From: Methanobacteriota archaeon
GTDB taxonomy: Archaea; Methanobacteriota; Methanobacteria; Methanobacteriales; Methanobacteriaceae
NCBI GenBank assembly: GCA_023434825.1
Contig: JAEYSH010000220.1
Coordinates: 1-13,953, forward strand
Direction of reading: 5' to 3'
DNA: 13,953 nt
The position numbers and the translations under genes were made by a program. Below are positions 1-7,602 of the stretch, piece by piece. Positions within the stretch are counted from its first letter, which is position 1, and each line of letters starts with the position of its first letter. The notes below the pieces were generated by a model. It saw only the letters and a list, made by a program, of their open reading frames with translations, had not been told where the DNA came from and ran no database searches.

Positions 1-886
1 TCCTAAATCTGCGCATTTTTCATTTAAAAAGGCAGCAGACATGTTACGTTTAAAAATATTGGAAGCAGAACTTGATGAAAATTACAGCATAGATATAGAT
101 TCTGTAAAAGATTTAATTTCTCCAAATACAGTTGCAATAGTTGGTATCGCCGGAACAACAGAGCTTGGAGTCATTGATCCAATAGAAGATCTTTCAAATA
201 TTTGTTTAGAAAAAAATATTTATCTTCATGTTGATGCTGCGTTTGGAGGATTTTCAATTCCTTTTCTAACTGAAATTGGATATAATTTTCCTAAATTTGA
301 TTTTTCGCTTCCAGGAGTTTCTTCAATTACAATAGATCCTCATAAAATGGGGTTAGCACCAATACCTACTGGATGTATTCTATTTAGAGATAGAACATAT
401 CTTCAAAGTATTAGCACTGAAACACCATACTTAACAGAAAAAGAACAGTCAACAATAGTAGGTACTAGAACTGGTGCTTCATCGGCAGCAGCATGGGCTT
501 TAATGAAATATTTTGGAAAAGATGGCTATGCTGAAGTTGCAGAAAAATGTATGGAAGTAACCAGAATACTTGCTGACGGTATTGAAAAATCTGGATTTAA
601 ATTGATTAGAAAGCCCCAATTGAATTTAGTGTCATTTATATCTGATAAAATTGAGACTGATGAAATATATAATGAACTTGAAGAGAAAGGTTGGGTTGCG
701 TCAGTTTCTGCATATCCTAAAGCTATAAGAATTGTTGTCATGCCGCACATTAAAGAAGAACATGTCCAAGAATTCTTAAAAGACATATCTGAGATTTACA
801 CAAAATATACTGCAAAAACAATTACTCAAGATAATGAAAGGAAGAGTCCAGTAAAACTGGTTGATAAAACTTTACAGGGTAAATGA
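1..886 (+). CDS. mfnA: L-tyrosine decarboxylase, 5'-truncated by the window
   Basis: This enzyme is a pyridoxal-phosphate decarboxylase that converts L-tyrosine to tyramine, an early step of methanofuran synthesis in methanogens. The reading frame is already open at base 2 (PKSAHFSFKKAAD precedes the first ATG at 41), so the start lies outside the window and about 294 codons are present. The PLP lysine is in the motif DPHKMG (lysine codon 344-346), and the cofactor-ring aspartate is in HVDAAFGG. The C-terminal small domain is intact and ends with a polar tail. The gene is followed after only 6 bases by the fumarase subunit, so the two are probably cotranscribed. Some archaeal homologues act on aspartate or glutamate instead; tyrosine specificity is inferred from the methanogen context. 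Confidence 0.9.
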   Translation, partial: PKSAHFSFKKAADMLRLKILEAELDENYSIDIDSVKDLISPNTVAIVGIAGTTELGVIDPIEDLSNICLEKNIYLHVDAAFGGFSIPFLTEIGYNFPKFDFSLPGVSSITIDPHKMGLAPIPTGCILFRDRTYLQSISTETPYLTEKEQSTIVGTRTGASSAAAWALMKYFGKDGYAEVAEKCMEVTRILADGIEKSGFKLIRKPQLNLVSFISDKIETDEIYNELEEKGWVASVSAYPKAIRIVVMPHIKEEHVQEFLKDISEIYTKYTAKTITQDNERKSPVKLVDKTLQGK

Positions 887-892
887 TTAATC

Positions 893-1387
893 ATGAAAAC
901 AATTAAAGTTCCAGTAACTGAAGAAGAAATTCAGAATTTAAGTGTTGGAGACAAAATAGAAATCAGTGGAAAAATATACACTGGTAGAGATGCTGCTCTT
1001 CCAAGACTTGTTAAAGCCCTTAAAAATGGTGAAGAACTCATTGATATTAGAGGATCGGCTATAATGCATACTGCAGTGAGTGATGCGGGAATAGCACCTA
1101 CAACCAGCAATAAAGAAGAAATTCAAGAAAATATTCCGTATCTTGCAAAGTCTGGAGTTAAAATTCATATTGGAAAGGGTGCTTTAAGTGAAGATACAAT
1201 TAAAGCTCTGGAAAACGAAAATTCTATTTTTGTTGTTACTCCACCGGCAGCAGCACTACTAACAAGCAAAGTTAGGTCTAAAAAAGTCGCTGCATTTCCT
1301 GAAGAAGGAATGGAAGCTATTTTTGAGTTAGAAGTGGATCATATTCCTGGAATTGTCGCTGTAGCCCATGGAAAGTCATTATATTAA
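893..1387 (+). CDS. Fumarate hydratase, beta (C-terminal) subunit
   Basis: This 164-residue protein matches the small subunit of the two-subunit class I (iron-sulfur) fumarase / tartrate dehydratase family. That enzyme interconverts fumarate and malate in the partial reductive citrate pathway used for biosynthesis. Diagnostic stretches are GKIYTGRDAALPRL near residue 28 and a following region ending in an IHIGKGALS segment near residue 90. Length is normal for the separate archaeal beta subunit. The alpha subunit, which carries the iron-sulfur cluster, is not in this window. The ATG lies 6 bases after the mfnA stop, and that stop codon sits inside the weak ribosome site, which suggests translational coupling. 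L-tartrate dehydratase beta subunit is the alternative; fumarase fits a methanogen better. Confidence 0.85.
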   Translation: MKTIKVPVTEEEIQNLSVGDKIEISGKIYTGRDAALPRLVKALKNGEELIDIRGSAIMHTAVSDAGIAPTTSNKEEIQENIPYLAKSGVKIHIGKGALSEDTIKALENENSIFVVTPPAAALLTSKVRSKKVAAFPEEGMEAIFELEVDHIPGIVAVAHGKSLY

Positions 1388-1427
1388 ATAAGATAATTAA
1401 AAGAAATAAGTTAAAATAAATTTAATT

Positions 1428-4223
1428 TTATGTTAATTGCCAATGCCAATCCCATCTAGTTTCTGTTCTGTATCCATATCTGTAGTCCATTTTAGTTCTC
1501 CATCGATATTTAGTTACATATTTTGTTATATACTTCCTTTTACCAATTTTTATTCTCTTTTTCGCAGTATAAGCTTGTAAATATCTTACTCTATATTTTT
1601 TATTGCTTAATCTGTATTGAATAGAAACCTGATAACTGTAAGGAGTCCATGAATAAATTAAATAATTCTCTGTATAAATTTTTGAAGGATTACCTGCATC
1701 ATCTATTGCAAAGAATTTAATGAATTTGGATGTAGTTATACTAATAGGCGATATATAATGGTTATCTGAGGTTGTAGGGTCATTATTATTAAGAGTATAA
1801 TATATTTTGGACTGTTCATTTGCTGCTAAAACCACATTCTGGGGAGAATAATATGGTATTCCAGTAGGAGAAGCATTTAAAATCGGCGCTGTTTTGTCAA
1901 TTGTGAAATTGTATGTTGTGTTTGTGGATGGGTTTCCTGCGGAGTCGACTGCATAGAATTTTAAGCTGGTTGTTCCTTCATCACTTATTAAAACTGTTCC
2001 TGAACCTATAAATTGATTCCAGTTAATTCCGTCGGTTGTATAATAAATTATTGCATTAAGTTCGCTTGAAAGAACTACCTTAATTGGATCTTTTGATAAA
2101 GAAACTCCTCCAGCGGTTACTTCTGGAGGGGTTTTATCTATTATATAATTGTTTATTATATGTGCTGATGGATTACCCGCATTGTCTACAGCATAGAATT
2201 CTATTTTGGTTGTTCCTTCATCAGTTATAGTAATATTTCGTGAACCTTTAAACTGATTCCAATTTATTCCGTCAGTAGTGTAGAATATGGTGGGGTTTGA
2301 ATCTAAATTGTCGATTGCTGTTAAGAGCACGCTTTGAGAACTGTTAAATAACCCTCCAGTGGGATGAACATACCCTGTGGGGGCTGTTTTGTCAATTGTA
2401 TAACTGTATGTTGTGTTTGTGGATGGGTTTCCTGCGGAGTCGACTGCATAGAATTTTAAGCTGGTTGTTCCTTCATCACTTATTAAAACTGTTCCTGAAC
2501 CTACAAAATGATTCCAGATAATTCCATCTGTGGTGTAGTATATGGTGGGGTTTGAATCTAAATTGTCGGTTGCTGTTAAAAGAACGTTTTGAAAACTGTT
2601 AAAAAACCCTCCAGTAGAATTAGCCATGACAGTAGGTTTTATGGTGTCAATAATGTAAGTTTCATTGTAAATAACTGACGGATTACCGGCATCATCTACT
2701 GCGAAGAATTTTAATGTGGTAGTTGAATTTATTATAATTGGTCCAGTATATTTTGTGCTGCTTATAAGGGGTATAGTTCCGTCTAAACTGTAATAAATGG
2801 TTCCATTTTCACTAATTGAAAGTGTAATTGTCTTACTGAAACTGAAGGTCCCTCCTTTGGGATTATCAGTAACTTGAGGTACTATGGTGTCAGATAGGAG
2901 AGTATTAAGACATTTATACGCATTTATCCGGCCACCGGATAATATTTTGGTGGAAAGGGAGCTAATTTTGTCAACATTGTTTATAATAATGTTTTTAATT
3001 TGTAGATTATTGAGATACGGTCTTATAGATTTAATAAGGGCCGCAAGTCCTGAAACATAAGGAGTAGCCATTGAAGTGCCGCTTAAAGTTTTATAACTTG
3101 ATTCTGGATATGTACTGTATATATCACATCCGGGAGCAGCTACATCCACTGAAGTTTTTCCATAATTTGAAAAATACGCCAGAACATCATTTTCATCGGT
3201 TGCTGCAACAGAAATTAGGTTATTACTAGTATATGATGCCGGATATTCGTGATTAAATGTAGAATCGATATTTAACTTTGAATTACCTGCAGCACAAATA
3301 ACAAGAGCATTACAGACATCAATTGCATCTTTAAGTACCTGTGAATAACCATCTCCACCCCATGAATTGTTTATTATATGGGCCCCCATTTTAGCTGCAT
3401 AATTTATAGCATCTACAGCATCGTCTGTGTCTCCAGTCCCATTTTCGTCAAGAAATTTTAAGGGCATGATTTTAGCGTTCCATACAACTCCTACAACCCC
3501 GTTAGTATTATTGCCAATTGCTGCAATAATCCCTGCTACATGGGTCCCATGTCCATTGTCATCAGTAACATTATTAGTTTCAGTAATGAAGTTCCATCCG
3601 TAAATATCATCAATATATCCGTTTCCATCATCATCAAAACCAGCAATTCCATTTAATTCAACATCATTAGTCCAAATATTATTTTTTAAGTCTGGATGAG
3701 ATAGATCAATCCCGGTATCAACCACTGCTATTACTACGCTGGAAGATCCAGTTGTAATGTCCCATGCTGCAGAGGCATTAATCTTTTCAAGCCCCCATAA
3801 GTTAGTATAGTTGAGATCATTAGGAATAGTTCCTGTTTTGAATATATAATTTGGTTCAGCATAGAGTACATCCGTATTGGACATATATATCCCAATTATT
3901 TCATTCATACTGATATTATCTGGAATTTTAACAAGTTGCAATCCTTTTATACAATCATATTCTTTTAAAACCGTAGCACCAGTTTGAAAATGTAAGTTTT
4001 GTGATACATTTTCAGATACATCTGGTTTAAATCTTACTAATAACTCATTTTTTTCGTATTCAATTGGATTAGATCCGTTTAATAGATTAATTGAATTATT
4101 TGTAGTATTAGAACTTATGTTGGACTCATTATTTGATAAAGGACCTTCAGAAGCACTTACTGTGCCAATAAATAAGAATAATGAAGTAAAAACTAAAATA
4201 AATATCGATATATGGGGTTTCAT
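1428..4223 (-). CDS. Secreted subtilisin-like (S8) serine protease with five surface repeats
   Basis: This 931-residue protein is an extracellular S8 peptidase. It has a signal peptide (about residues 4-25), an Asn/Ser/Thr-rich linker with several N-glycosylation sequons (about 30-55), a propeptide-like segment (about 58-129), then the catalytic domain. The triad is Asp169 (VDTGID), His225 (HGTHVAG) and Ser384 (GTSMATP), with oxyanion Asn314 (AAGN), so it should be active. Five chitobiase C-terminal-like repeats (about 447-857) follow, each with a conserved core ending FYAVDxAGNPS. A final tail (858-931) is very basic and aromatic. No sorting motif or membrane anchor is visible. I chose the ATG at 4223 because a GTG nine bases upstream overlaps the AAGGTG ribosome site. 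The substrate is unknown; roles in surface-protein turnover or cell-wall attachment are guesses. Confidence 0.92.
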   Translation of the reverse strand: MKPHISIFILVFTSLFLFIGTVSASEGPLSNNESNISSNTTNNSINLLNGSNPIEYEKNELLVRFKPDVSENVSQNLHFQTGATVLKEYDCIKGLQLVKIPDNISMNEIIGIYMSNTDVLYAEPNYIFKTGTIPNDLNYTNLWGLEKINASAAWDITTGSSSVVIAVVDTGIDLSHPDLKNNIWTNDVELNGIAGFDDDGNGYIDDIYGWNFITETNNVTDDNGHGTHVAGIIAAIGNNTNGVVGVVWNAKIMPLKFLDENGTGDTDDAVDAINYAAKMGAHIINNSWGGDGYSQVLKDAIDVCNALVICAAGNSKLNIDSTFNHEYPASYTSNNLISVAATDENDVLAYFSNYGKTSVDVAAPGCDIYSTYPESSYKTLSGTSMATPYVSGLAALIKSIRPYLNNLQIKNIIINNVDKISSLSTKILSGGRINAYKCLNTLLSDTIVPQVTDNPKGGTFSFSKTITLSISENGTIYYSLDGTIPLISSTKYTGPIIINSTTTLKFFAVDDAGNPSVIYNETYIIDTIKPTVMANSTGGFFNSFQNVLLTATDNLDSNPTIYYTTDGIIWNHFVGSGTVLISDEGTTSLKFYAVDSAGNPSTNTTYSYTIDKTAPTGYVHPTGGLFNSSQSVLLTAIDNLDSNPTIFYTTDGINWNQFKGSRNITITDEGTTKIEFYAVDNAGNPSAHIINNYIIDKTPPEVTAGGVSLSKDPIKVVLSSELNAIIYYTTDGINWNQFIGSGTVLISDEGTTSLKFYAVDSAGNPSTNTTYNFTIDKTAPILNASPTGIPYYSPQNVVLAANEQSKIYYTLNNNDPTTSDNHYISPISITTSKFIKFFAIDDAGNPSKIYTENYLIYSWTPYSYQVSIQYRLSNKKYRVRYLQAYTAKKRIKIGKRKYITKYVTKYRWRTKMDYRYGYRTETRWDWHWQLT
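1910..2008. repeat. 99-bp direct repeat, copy 1 (inside protease gene)
   Basis: This stretch is identical at every base to 2405-2503, 495 bp (165 codons) away. It encodes residues of about 739-771 in the fourth surface repeat of the protease. With a few mismatches the similarity extends to 1888-2022. Confidence 0.95.
2405..2503. repeat. 99-bp direct repeat, copy 2 (inside protease gene)
   Basis: This is the second copy of the repeat at 1910-2008 and encodes about residues 574-606 in the second surface repeat of the protease. The flanks (2383-2517) are also nearly identical to those of the first copy, with five differences over 135 bp. Confidence 0.95.
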
Positions 4224-4347
4224 TATATACACCTTAAATTCAATAAGGAATTTTATATATTCTATATAATTTTTTAAATTTTATTATATAAAATGTTGCA
4301 TTAATTTTATTGAAACTTTAAATTCATATTTTCATGTTTAGTTAATA

Positions 4348-4434
4348 TTAAAATAAAATTGCACCATACATTTGATAATTATCTATTAAAACTGAATTTT
4401 TAGTTTCTTGTAGATTAAATCCTACTTTAAGCAT
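4348..4434 (-). CDS. Possible leaderless 28-residue ORF
   Basis: An ATG at 4434 opens a 28-codon frame ending in TAA, with codon usage like its neighbours. I do not recognise the peptide, which starts MLKVGFNLQETKN; it has no signal sequence or membrane segment. Its ATG lies about 24 bases downstream of the centre of a TATA box (ATTTATATA, minus strand, 4462-4454), the spacing expected for a leaderless archaeal mRNA. The alternative is a non-coding RNA or the 5' part of the protease leader. It is too short to be secure. Confidence 0.25.
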   Translation of the reverse strand: MLKVGFNLQETKNSVLIDNYQMYGAILF

Positions 4435-4453
4435 CAATGCTATCTATTTTAAA

Positions 4454-4462
4454 TATATAAAT
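4454..4462 (-). promoter_or_regulatory. TATA box upstream of the possible small ORF
   Basis: The minus strand reads CCCTATTTATATATTTAAAA across this site, a good archaeal TATA element. A transcript would begin near 4432 and run towards the protease gene, either as a small transcript or as a leader of about 200 bases. The core is nearly symmetrical, so plus-strand use cannot be excluded, but nothing coding lies downstream on that strand. Confidence 0.4.
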
Positions 4463-4609
4463 AGGGATTATATGTCAAAATAACCTTTAAAATAATGAAA
4501 TATAATTGATCTTTAATATTAAATAATTCTATGATTTTTATATTAGTTTTTAAATCGCATATTCATATTTGCTTTAGATTGAATTTTATAAAGTAATATG
4601 GTATTTATT

Positions 4610-5155
4610 TTACTTTTTATCATCATTATCTGCTATAATCACACGTTTACCTTCTGCAGTAGGTATTACCTTCATTTTCCCGCCTTCAAATTCTTTTTCA
4701 AGCTCTTTTCCCTCAAACAGCATATGTAAAAATACGGCAAGGGATGAAACCTCAGAATGTGGTTGGGTAGTGACTGAAACGTTCCAGTTTGCCTGTTTGT
4801 AAACTTTTGTTGGAACTCTGGAGCCTCCAACAACTACGAGTTTGTCTTTATTCGATTCTCTTATTTCATCAACAACATCCTGAACCTGTGAACCGTACAT
4901 TGTAAGATGAACTACTTCGCCACCGTTATTTTTCCATTCATCAATTAAATTATCTGAATTTTTCTTGTAATCAACCTCAAAGTCGCTACCCCATCGTTTA
5001 TTAACGTCGCGAACATTTTCCATGAGTTTTGTATCTTCATCACCACTTATAATAACTTTTGAAGCTCCAAAAGCTCTTGCAGTTAAGCAAACGTGTGTTG
5101 TAATTCTTGCATCTCTTTTATGCCTATGATCTAACCGTAATACGTTGATTTTCAC
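4610..5155 (-). CDS. trm56: tRNA (cytidine(56)-2'-O)-methyltransferase
   Basis: This archaeal SPOUT-family enzyme uses S-adenosylmethionine to methylate the 2'-OH of C56 in the T-loop of tRNAs. The N-terminal signature RLDHRHKRDARITTH (residues 7-21) and the following VCLTARAFGA are characteristic. The knotted SAM-binding half is seen in VVVGGSRVP and the downstream NVSVTTQPHSEVSSLAVFLH stretch. At 181 residues it has the usual length. The start is a GTG at 5155 preceded by a GGAAGGAT ribosome site. It is the last gene of the cbiS-cobS-trm56 unit, 21 bases after the cobS stop, with no promoter evident in that gap. Confidence 0.93.
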   Translation of the reverse strand: MKINVLRLDHRHKRDARITTHVCLTARAFGASKVIISGDEDTKLMENVRDVNKRWGSDFEVDYKKNSDNLIDEWKNNGGEVVHLTMYGSQVQDVVDEIRESNKDKLVVVGGSRVPTKVYKQANWNVSVTTQPHSEVSSLAVFLHMLFEGKELEKEFEGGKMKVIPTAEGKRVIIADNDDKK

Positions 5156-5176
5156 TGTTATCCTTCCTTAAATTAT

Positions 5177-5998
5177 TTATAAATATGTTAAACTAATAAT
5201 CATTACAATAAGTGCTACTGCACGCCCTATTTCATTTGAAGCACCTAATATGTCTCCTGTAGCATATTTAAAGTGCTTTTTAGCTATTTTAGCTAGTATA
5301 AAACCTCCAGTTAATGCCCCTATCATTGCAAAAATACCAGCAAGATTAAGGGCAAAGAATCCGATTATAATTGTTATTATCAGAGAAACAACTAATAATG
5401 GAGGGGTCATTGAATTAATAAAATGCTGGCCAGTTCCATTGGATAATGGAGTAGAAAATGTTGCACAGGATAAAAGGCTCATTTTAGCAGCTATTTCTGA
5501 AACTAAAAGTACCCAGAATATTAAAACTGCAGGGATGGCATTTATTGATGAGAATGTAATTATTGCAATTATAAAAAACAGGGATATGCCGCCTGTACCT
5601 ACCACCATATCTCTCATGACTTCTATCTTTTTTTGATGGTCTCCATGAACCATCAGGCCATCGCCCATGTCCATCAGCCCGTCAAGGTGATGGAAGCCGG
5701 TAAACCAGATTGCAAAACTGTAAACTAATGCTGCTGATACTAAAGCAGGTAAATGAAGTATATTTAAAGTTATAAATCCAACAGCACCTACAAATATTCC
5801 AATTAAACCCCCAATTATTGGCCAAAACCATGTGAAAGCGGCCATTTCTTCAATTGTGGTATGTATATTTATTGGTAAAATTGTGGAAAATGAAATAAGA
5901 CCTGCAATGCCATTAATACCTCTAATTTTAGGAGTTTCCCTAAAACTTGATGAGGATTGTTTTTTTGGCTTTGTGTGAAGGACTTTTTTATCACTCAT
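5177..5998 (-). CDS. cobS: Adenosylcobinamide-GDP ribazoletransferase (cobalamin synthase)
   Basis: This integral membrane enzyme joins adenosylcobinamide-GDP to alpha-ribazole (or its phosphate), the final nucleotide-loop assembly step of cobamide synthesis. The CobS signature HHLDGLMDMGDGLM with its aspartates is at residues 103-116, followed by VMRDMVVGTGG. Several hydrophobic helices are visible (about 60-98, 136-175, 200-235 and the C-terminal 255-273). The 273-residue protein has a basic, Ser-rich N-terminal extension of roughly 27 residues before the first conserved helix. The start is ATG 5998 with GGGAG upstream. It lies 15 bases after cbiS and 21 before trm56. Its reaction is the partner of the phosphatase half of CbiS. 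Confidence 0.93.
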   Translation of the reverse strand: MSDKKVLHTKPKKQSSSSFRETPKIRGINGIAGLISFSTILPINIHTTIEEMAAFTWFWPIIGGLIGIFVGAVGFITLNILHLPALVSAALVYSFAIWFTGFHHLDGLMDMGDGLMVHGDHQKKIEVMRDMVVGTGGISLFFIIAIITFSSINAIPAVLIFWVLLVSEIAAKMSLLSCATFSTPLSNGTGQHFINSMTPPLLVVSLIITIIIGFFALNLAGIFAMIGALTGGFILAKIAKKHFKYATGDILGASNEIGRAVALIVMIISLTYL

Positions 5999-6013
5999 CT
6001 TTAAACTCCCTAT

Positions 6014-7024
6014 TTATTCTTCAAAAATTTTGGACATACAACCAGCGATAAGTCCTGCAAAGACATCATCAAGTACAGGGCCTAAAGTGCTTATAATTCC
6101 TGGTTTTTCTTCATCATACCTTTTAAAATTGAATATTGCTTTTGTTCCAGCAATTTGATTAGCGATGGACATTCCAAAGACTTCATCTGAGTACAGATAA
6201 GCTGGATCGTCATCAACATTAACTCCTTTAACTCTATGTTTCATATAATCTTCTTCTAGCCTTATCCCAGCTATTATAAATGATACCACATTTAGATCTT
6301 CAAGTGATTTTAATATTTGAGTTTTCAATTTTTGATGAAGTTCTTCTGTCTCCTCAACTCCAACACATAATTCCATTCCTGCTTCTACAAGATCATCTAT
6401 TTCTATACCTATGCCTTCAATAAAATCAATTACGCTTTTAGAATATCCAGTTCTAAGTATTGTACTTCTTAAAGCTTTCCTTACGCATTTTCCAACTAAA
6501 TATTGGAGTTCATTTTCGTCAACTTCTTTATCACTGATACCGGTGCAAGTAGCTAATAAATTATCTTCATTATTGCCAGTAGCAAGATCCCATGAATCAC
6601 TGCGCACGTCTAAATCCCATAAAGCAGCTACTTTAGCCTCTATAGATTTGGAATATGCTTTCATAAGGGATTTATTGTTTAGATTTTTATTTATAAGTAT
6701 TATTATGTTTATGGGGCCTTCAAATGATTTATTAATCTCTCCTGTGCCATAGAGATCATTTTTCTGTGCAAAAACAATAGCACTGACATATTCTGAAGTT
6801 TCAATGGCATAATTTTCAATATCTGCACTAACAATATTAATCGAAGAATCGTAGGGGGCTTTATCAATTTTAGCAGTTTTTGGATATATAAATATTGATT
6901 TAGTATTACTAAATCCATTATTGTTTAAATTACTTATATAGAATAGTCCGTTTTCTCTTTTAATTGTGATCTGATCATTTTTAAAATTAATAAAAATATC
7001 ATCAATACAGATATCGGGTTTCAT
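6014..7024 (-). CDS. cbiS: Bifunctional adenosylcobinamide hydrolase / alpha-ribazole-phosphate phosphatase
   Basis: This 336-residue protein looks like a fusion of two cobamide salvage enzymes. The first part (about 5-165) resembles CbiZ, which cuts the amide of adenosylcobinamide to give adenosylcobyric acid; the recognisable core is INIIILINKNL, then EAKVAALWDLDVRS and DLATGNNEDN. The second part (about 172-336) resembles CobZ, a PgpA-like phosphatase that makes alpha-ribazole, with a C-terminal GPVLDDVFAGL motif. A CbiZ-CobZ fusion of this kind is known as CbiS from Methanopyrus. I chose ATG 7024 because GGTGAT lies immediately upstream; the in-frame ATG at 7048 has no ribosome site. The CbiZ half appears short and diverged, so that activity is less certain. 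It is first in a unit with cobS and trm56. Confidence 0.82.
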   Translation of the reverse strand: MKPDICIDDIFINFKNDQITIKRENGLFYISNLNNNGFSNTKSIFIYPKTAKIDKAPYDSSINIVSADIENYAIETSEYVSAIVFAQKNDLYGTGEINKSFEGPINIIILINKNLNNKSLMKAYSKSIEAKVAALWDLDVRSDSWDLATGNNEDNLLATCTGISDKEVDENELQYLVGKCVRKALRSTILRTGYSKSVIDFIEGIGIEIDDLVEAGMELCVGVEETEELHQKLKTQILKSLEDLNVVSFIIAGIRLEEDYMKHRVKGVNVDDDPAYLYSDEVFGMSIANQIAGTKAIFNFKRYDEEKPGIISTLGPVLDDVFAGLIAGCMSKIFEE

Positions 7025-7236
7025 TAAATCACCGTTATGAAAATACATGTAATATCAATATTATTTAATAATTAATTTTTTAATCTTTTTTAAGCGTAAT
7101 AATAAATTTTAGAGAAATTAAAACATATATGTTGATAATATTGCTTTAAATAACGTTTAATAATTAGCATTGTTCACTAAAATTATCATCAATATTATAG
7201 TATATGACGTTAATATATGTATAATGGGTTGATCAT
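7025..7236. promoter_or_regulatory. Divergent intergenic region, cbiS / PII-like gene
   Basis: This region must carry the promoters of both the leftward cbiS-cobS-trm56 unit and the rightward PII-like gene. It contains a perfect 12-bp palindrome AACATATATGTT (7122-7133) directly followed by ATAATATTG (7135-7143), whose inverted copy CAATATTAT is at 7190-7198. For the rightward gene, an AT-rich TATA-like stretch is at about 7193-7204 and a GGGTTGATC ribosome site lies next to the ATG. The leftward TATA box is not clear; AATTTATTATT around 7100-7110 (minus strand) is one candidate. Confidence 0.45.
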
Positions 7237-7566
7237 ATGAAGGTTCATCTTAGGGTCTTTGTTGAGATCGAAAATTTAGGGAAAGCTATGAATGCTTTAA
7301 CCAATGCGGGAATTACCGGTTTTTACATCTTAGAATATAAGGGTATGTCACCTCAAGATTGGAGAGGATTTTCTATTAAAGAAGATCCAAAATCTGCAAT
7401 TGAGATGATAAGGCACCATGCAAAAGATGCAATGCTGATTTGTAGTGTTGTAGAAGAAGAAAGGGTCGATGAAATAGTAAAAGCGGTTCAAAAAGAACTT
7501 AAAGGGGAAAAATATACCATACTCGAAGTTCCAATTCGTAGAATAATAATTGAAAATGGAAGTTAA
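7237..7566 (+). CDS. PII-like (ferredoxin-fold) protein, MJ1244-type
   Basis: This 109-residue protein resembles small nucleotide-sensing PII-superfamily proteins. Like GlnB it begins with a beta strand and helix ending in GITGFYILEYKGM, where GlnB has a GITGMTV-type strand leading into the T-loop. It ends with VEEERVDEIVKAVQKEL and TILEVPIRRIIIENG, the equivalent of the last helix and strand of PII. The T-loop equivalent (about 38-55) contains PQDWRGF and lacks the uridylylation tyrosine region of GlnB. I recall a conserved methanogen family typified by MJ1244 of this size; that name is from memory. It is monocistronic, divergent from cbiS and followed by T-runs. The ligand and partner are unknown. 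Confidence 0.65.
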   Translation: MKVHLRVFVEIENLGKAMNALTNAGITGFYILEYKGMSPQDWRGFSIKEDPKSAIEMIRHHAKDAMLICSVVEEERVDEIVKAVQKELKGEKYTILEVPIRRIIIENGS

Positions 7567-7570
7567 ATTG

Positions 7571-7602
7571 TTTTTTTCCCTGTGATTTAATTTATTTTTT
7601 TT
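7571..7602 (+). terminator. T-run terminator after the PII-like gene
   Basis: Two T-tracts (7571-7577 and 7595-7602) follow the stop codon within 40 bases. Archaeal RNA polymerase commonly stops at such U-runs without a stem-loop. Further T-tracts at 7630-7636, 7722-7729 and 7777-7784 could act as back-up. Confidence 0.55.

Larger units (their letters stand above)
4224..4609. other. AT-rich intergenic region, protease to trm56
   Basis: This region of about 386 bases separates the protease start from the trm56 stop. On the minus strand, TATA-like sequences at about 4248-4258 and 4262-4271 lie just upstream of the protease, followed by AAGGTG as ribosome site. Further upstream there is a stronger minus-strand TATA box (about 4454-4462), a possible 28-codon ORF (4348-4434), and several short palindromes including GATAATTATC (4374-4383) and AGCAT-CA-ATGCT (4430-4441). 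No conserved gene is recognised. Part of it could be a long leader of the protease mRNA or a separate small RNA. Confidence 0.6.

Noticed and set aside
6709..6918. Second minus-strand frame within cbiS
   Set aside because: It overlaps the CbiZ-like domain in another frame and looks like a shadow; no ribosome site seen.
7025..7236. Cobalamin riboswitch upstream of cbiS
   Set aside because: No B12-box-like conserved sequence or suitable fold is visible in this AT-rich gap, and such riboswitches are essentially bacterial.
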